A stretch of DNA of 6,744 nucleotides from Nitrosarchaeum sp. (GTDB lineage: Archaea; Thermoproteota; Nitrososphaeria; Nitrososphaerales; Nitrosopumilaceae), in contig JABFSW010000145.1 in NCBI GenBank assembly GCA_013140415.1, positions 1 through 6,744 of the forward strand, read 5' to 3'. The position numbers were made by a program, and so were the translations under genes. Positions 6,113 through 6,744 of the stretch are shown in pieces; the first letter of the stretch is position 1, and each line of letters begins with the position of its first letter. Below the pieces are notes generated by a model, which was not told the DNA's origin, ran no database searches, and saw nothing but the letters and a program-made list of their open reading frames with translations.

Positions 6113-6235
6113 ATGGAAAATCGCTCAATGCCAGTTTGTTTTACAGAAAAACAATACAAAATGATCGAAGAATTTGCCAAGAGAAACGGTATGCTAAATA
6201 CAAGCCAGGCTCTGGAAAAAATACTAGGCAGTTAA
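6113..6235 (+). CDS. 40-residue ribbon-helix-helix-like small protein
   Basis: The ATG at 6113 opens a 40-residue frame ending at TAA 6233-6235. After MENRS comes MPVCFTEKQYKMIEEFAK, then RNGMLNTSQALEKILGS. The pattern is a short strand, a first helix (EKQYKMIEEFAKRNG) and a second helix with a Ser/Thr cap (NTSQALEKIL). This resembles CopG/Arc ribbon-helix-helix DNA-binding proteins, where the strand pairs in a dimer and contacts DNA. An internal ATG at 6128 would give 35 residues starting MPVCF. No antitoxin partner is adjacent: the divergent neighbour is the LOG-type gene and the next gene is a zinc protein. A T-rich terminator directly after the stop supports a separate short transcript. 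A longer overlapping frame from TTG 6088 encodes a low-complexity, Phe/Tyr-rich tail and is not credible. Function is unknown; autoregulation or regulation of the neighbours is only a guess. Confidence 0.68.
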   Translation: MENRSMPVCFTEKQYKMIEEFAKRNGMLNTSQALEKILGS

Positions 6236-6238
6236 ACG

Positions 6239-6270
6239 CTTTTTGTTATTTTTTGTTTTTATTTTATTTG
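6239..6270 (+). terminator. Oligo-T archaeal terminator
   Basis: Directly after the small gene come several runs of T, including runs of six and five, broken by single G or A bases (from CTTTTTG to TTTATTTG). Archaeal RNA polymerase terminates at such U-rich tracts without a hairpin. It separates the small gene from the zinc-protein gene. Confidence 0.65.
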
Positions 6271-6277
6271 TATTAAC

Positions 6278-6283
6278 TTAAAT
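6278..6283 (+). promoter_or_regulatory. TATA box for the three-module zinc protein
   Basis: TTAAAT lies 23-28 nt upstream of the ATG at 6306, immediately after the T-rich terminator. The spacing fits a leaderless archaeal transcript. Confidence 0.45.
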
Positions 6284-6305
6284 TATTTCAATTATGACAT
6301 AGCAT

Positions 6306-6716
6306 ATGGGATTATTTAACAAAAAGCCAACATATTGTACTATTTGTAACAAAGAACTTACACACAAACACAAACCCAAAAAAGAATGGAATATCAAAGG
6401 AATACTTTGCGGGGATTGTCATTTTGACAAATCAAAGGAATACTATGAGGGAAAAGTAAGACAAGCATGTGTGTCATGTGGAACAATAAAGATCATCTCA
6501 GAGTTGTGGGAGCCAAGATGGCAATGGGATATGGAAGGCTTGCTGTGCAAAGAATGTTTTGACAAAAAAGAAGAGTCTTTTGAAGTCAAGAAAAAATTTT
6601 GTGCATTATGCGGAACAGAGATGGGATTTATCAGACACAATCCAAAAAGCAAATGGAAGATAGAAGGTCAACTCTGCAGAAAATGTTGGGATGAAAAGAA
6701 AGCAGAGTTAGGGTAA
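6306..6716 (+). CDS. Protein of three tandem CxxC...CxxC zinc modules
   Basis: A 136-residue protein with three copies of one module: C-x2-C, about 13-15 residues, Trp, [N/D/K]-[I/M]-x-G-x-L-C-x2-C. The cysteines are 11/14/35/38, 55/58/81/84 and 99/102/124/127. The first cysteines are spaced exactly 44 residues apart, and the shared Trp are 28, 74 and 117. Twelve cysteines in paired CxxC knuckles should bind three zinc ions in zinc-ribbon or treble-clef folds. The modules are joined by charged helices (FDKKEESFEVKKK), and the N-terminus is MGLFNKKP. There is no signal peptide or membrane segment. I do not recognise a named family. Nucleic-acid or protein binding is plausible but not shown. 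The next gene begins two bases after the stop and starts in the same way (MGFFKKF), so the two are very probably cotranscribed and may be related. Confidence 0.8.
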   Translation: MGLFNKKPTYCTICNKELTHKHKPKKEWNIKGILCGDCHFDKSKEYYEGKVRQACVSCGTIKIISELWEPRWQWDMEGLLCKECFDKKEESFEVKKKFCALCGTEMGFIRHNPKSKWKIEGQLCRKCWDEKKAELG

Positions 6717-6718
6717 AG

Positions 6719-6744
6719 ATGGGATTTTTTAAGAAATTTACATG
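6719..6744 (+). CDS. Start of a further gene (MGFFKKFT...), truncated by the window
   Basis: An ATG two bases after the preceding stop opens MGFFKKFT and runs off the window after eight residues. The tight spacing argues for an operon with the three-module zinc protein. The N-terminus resembles the MGLF-K/N/G starts of three other genes here, and it could be a related zinc protein. Nothing more can be said from eight codons. Confidence 0.5.

Noticed and set aside
6088..6276. A 62-codon plus-strand frame from TTG 6088
   Set aside because: Its end runs through the T-rich terminator, giving a Phe/Leu/Tyr-rich low-complexity tail. The frame starting at ATG 6113 gives a sensible small protein ending before the T tract.
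6113..6716. Toxin-antitoxin pair formed by the RHH-like protein and the zinc protein
   Set aside because: A T-rich terminator and a separate TATA box lie between them, and the zinc protein has no toxin-like motif.
1..6744. CRISPR array, tRNA/rRNA, insertion sequence, prophage or defence system
   Set aside because: No direct-repeat array, cloverleaf-like sequence, transposase motif, terminal inverted repeats or phage/defence gene was seen. The gene content is ordinary chromosomal.

Overview
The window looks like a piece of an ammonia-oxidising archaeal chromosome (Nitrososphaerota/Thaumarchaeota, Nitrosopumilus-like). The DNA is AT-rich, roughly one third G+C by eye. The genes are short and tightly packed. 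Several starts have a T/A-rich TATA-like box about 23-31 nt upstream and almost no leader, as expected of leaderless archaeal transcripts. The gene content agrees: a J-domain/ferredoxin fusion known from Thaumarchaeota, a stand-alone 3-hydroxyacyl-CoA dehydrogenase of the kind assigned to the 3-hydroxypropionate/4-hydroxybutyrate carbon-fixation cycle, and small archaeal zinc-finger proteins. The assignment rests on recognition only; no database search was possible.

Layout. 2-1192 (+) is a 5'-truncated class-III aminotransferase resembling glutamate-1-semialdehyde aminomutase. 1250-2071 (+) is a protein of seven tandem TPRs. 2143-2595 and 2605-2967 (+) are two adjacent single-domain cupins, probably cotranscribed. 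3018-3692 (+) is the J-domain/[4Fe-4S] ferredoxin fusion. It ends tail to tail, two bases away, with a HIT-family hydrolase (3695-4096, -). 4179-4343 (-) is a 54-residue protein with one classical C2H2 zinc finger. It is divergent from the 3-hydroxyacyl-CoA dehydrogenase (4399-5538, +), and one TATA element lies midway between the two starts. The dehydrogenase overlaps by 11 bases at its 3' end a LOG/TIGR00725-type Rossmann protein on the minus strand (5528 to about 6037). 6113-6235 (+) is a 40-residue ribbon-helix-helix-like protein followed by a T-rich terminator. 6306-6716 (+) is a protein with three CxxC...CxxC zinc modules, and a further gene begins at 6719 and leaves the window.

How they work together. 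This is not one pathway. It is a mixed chromosomal stretch of carbon metabolism (dehydrogenase), probable tetrapyrrole-type or other aminotransferase chemistry, chaperone/redox function (J-ferredoxin) and small regulatory or scaffold proteins. No mobile element, CRISPR array, tRNA or rRNA was seen. The points most worth a second look are the MG[L/F]F N-terminus shared by four otherwise unrelated proteins, the central shared TATA box, the J-ferredoxin fusion, the three-module zinc protein and the two small proteins under 60 residues. All intergenic gaps are short, and none reaches 300 bases.
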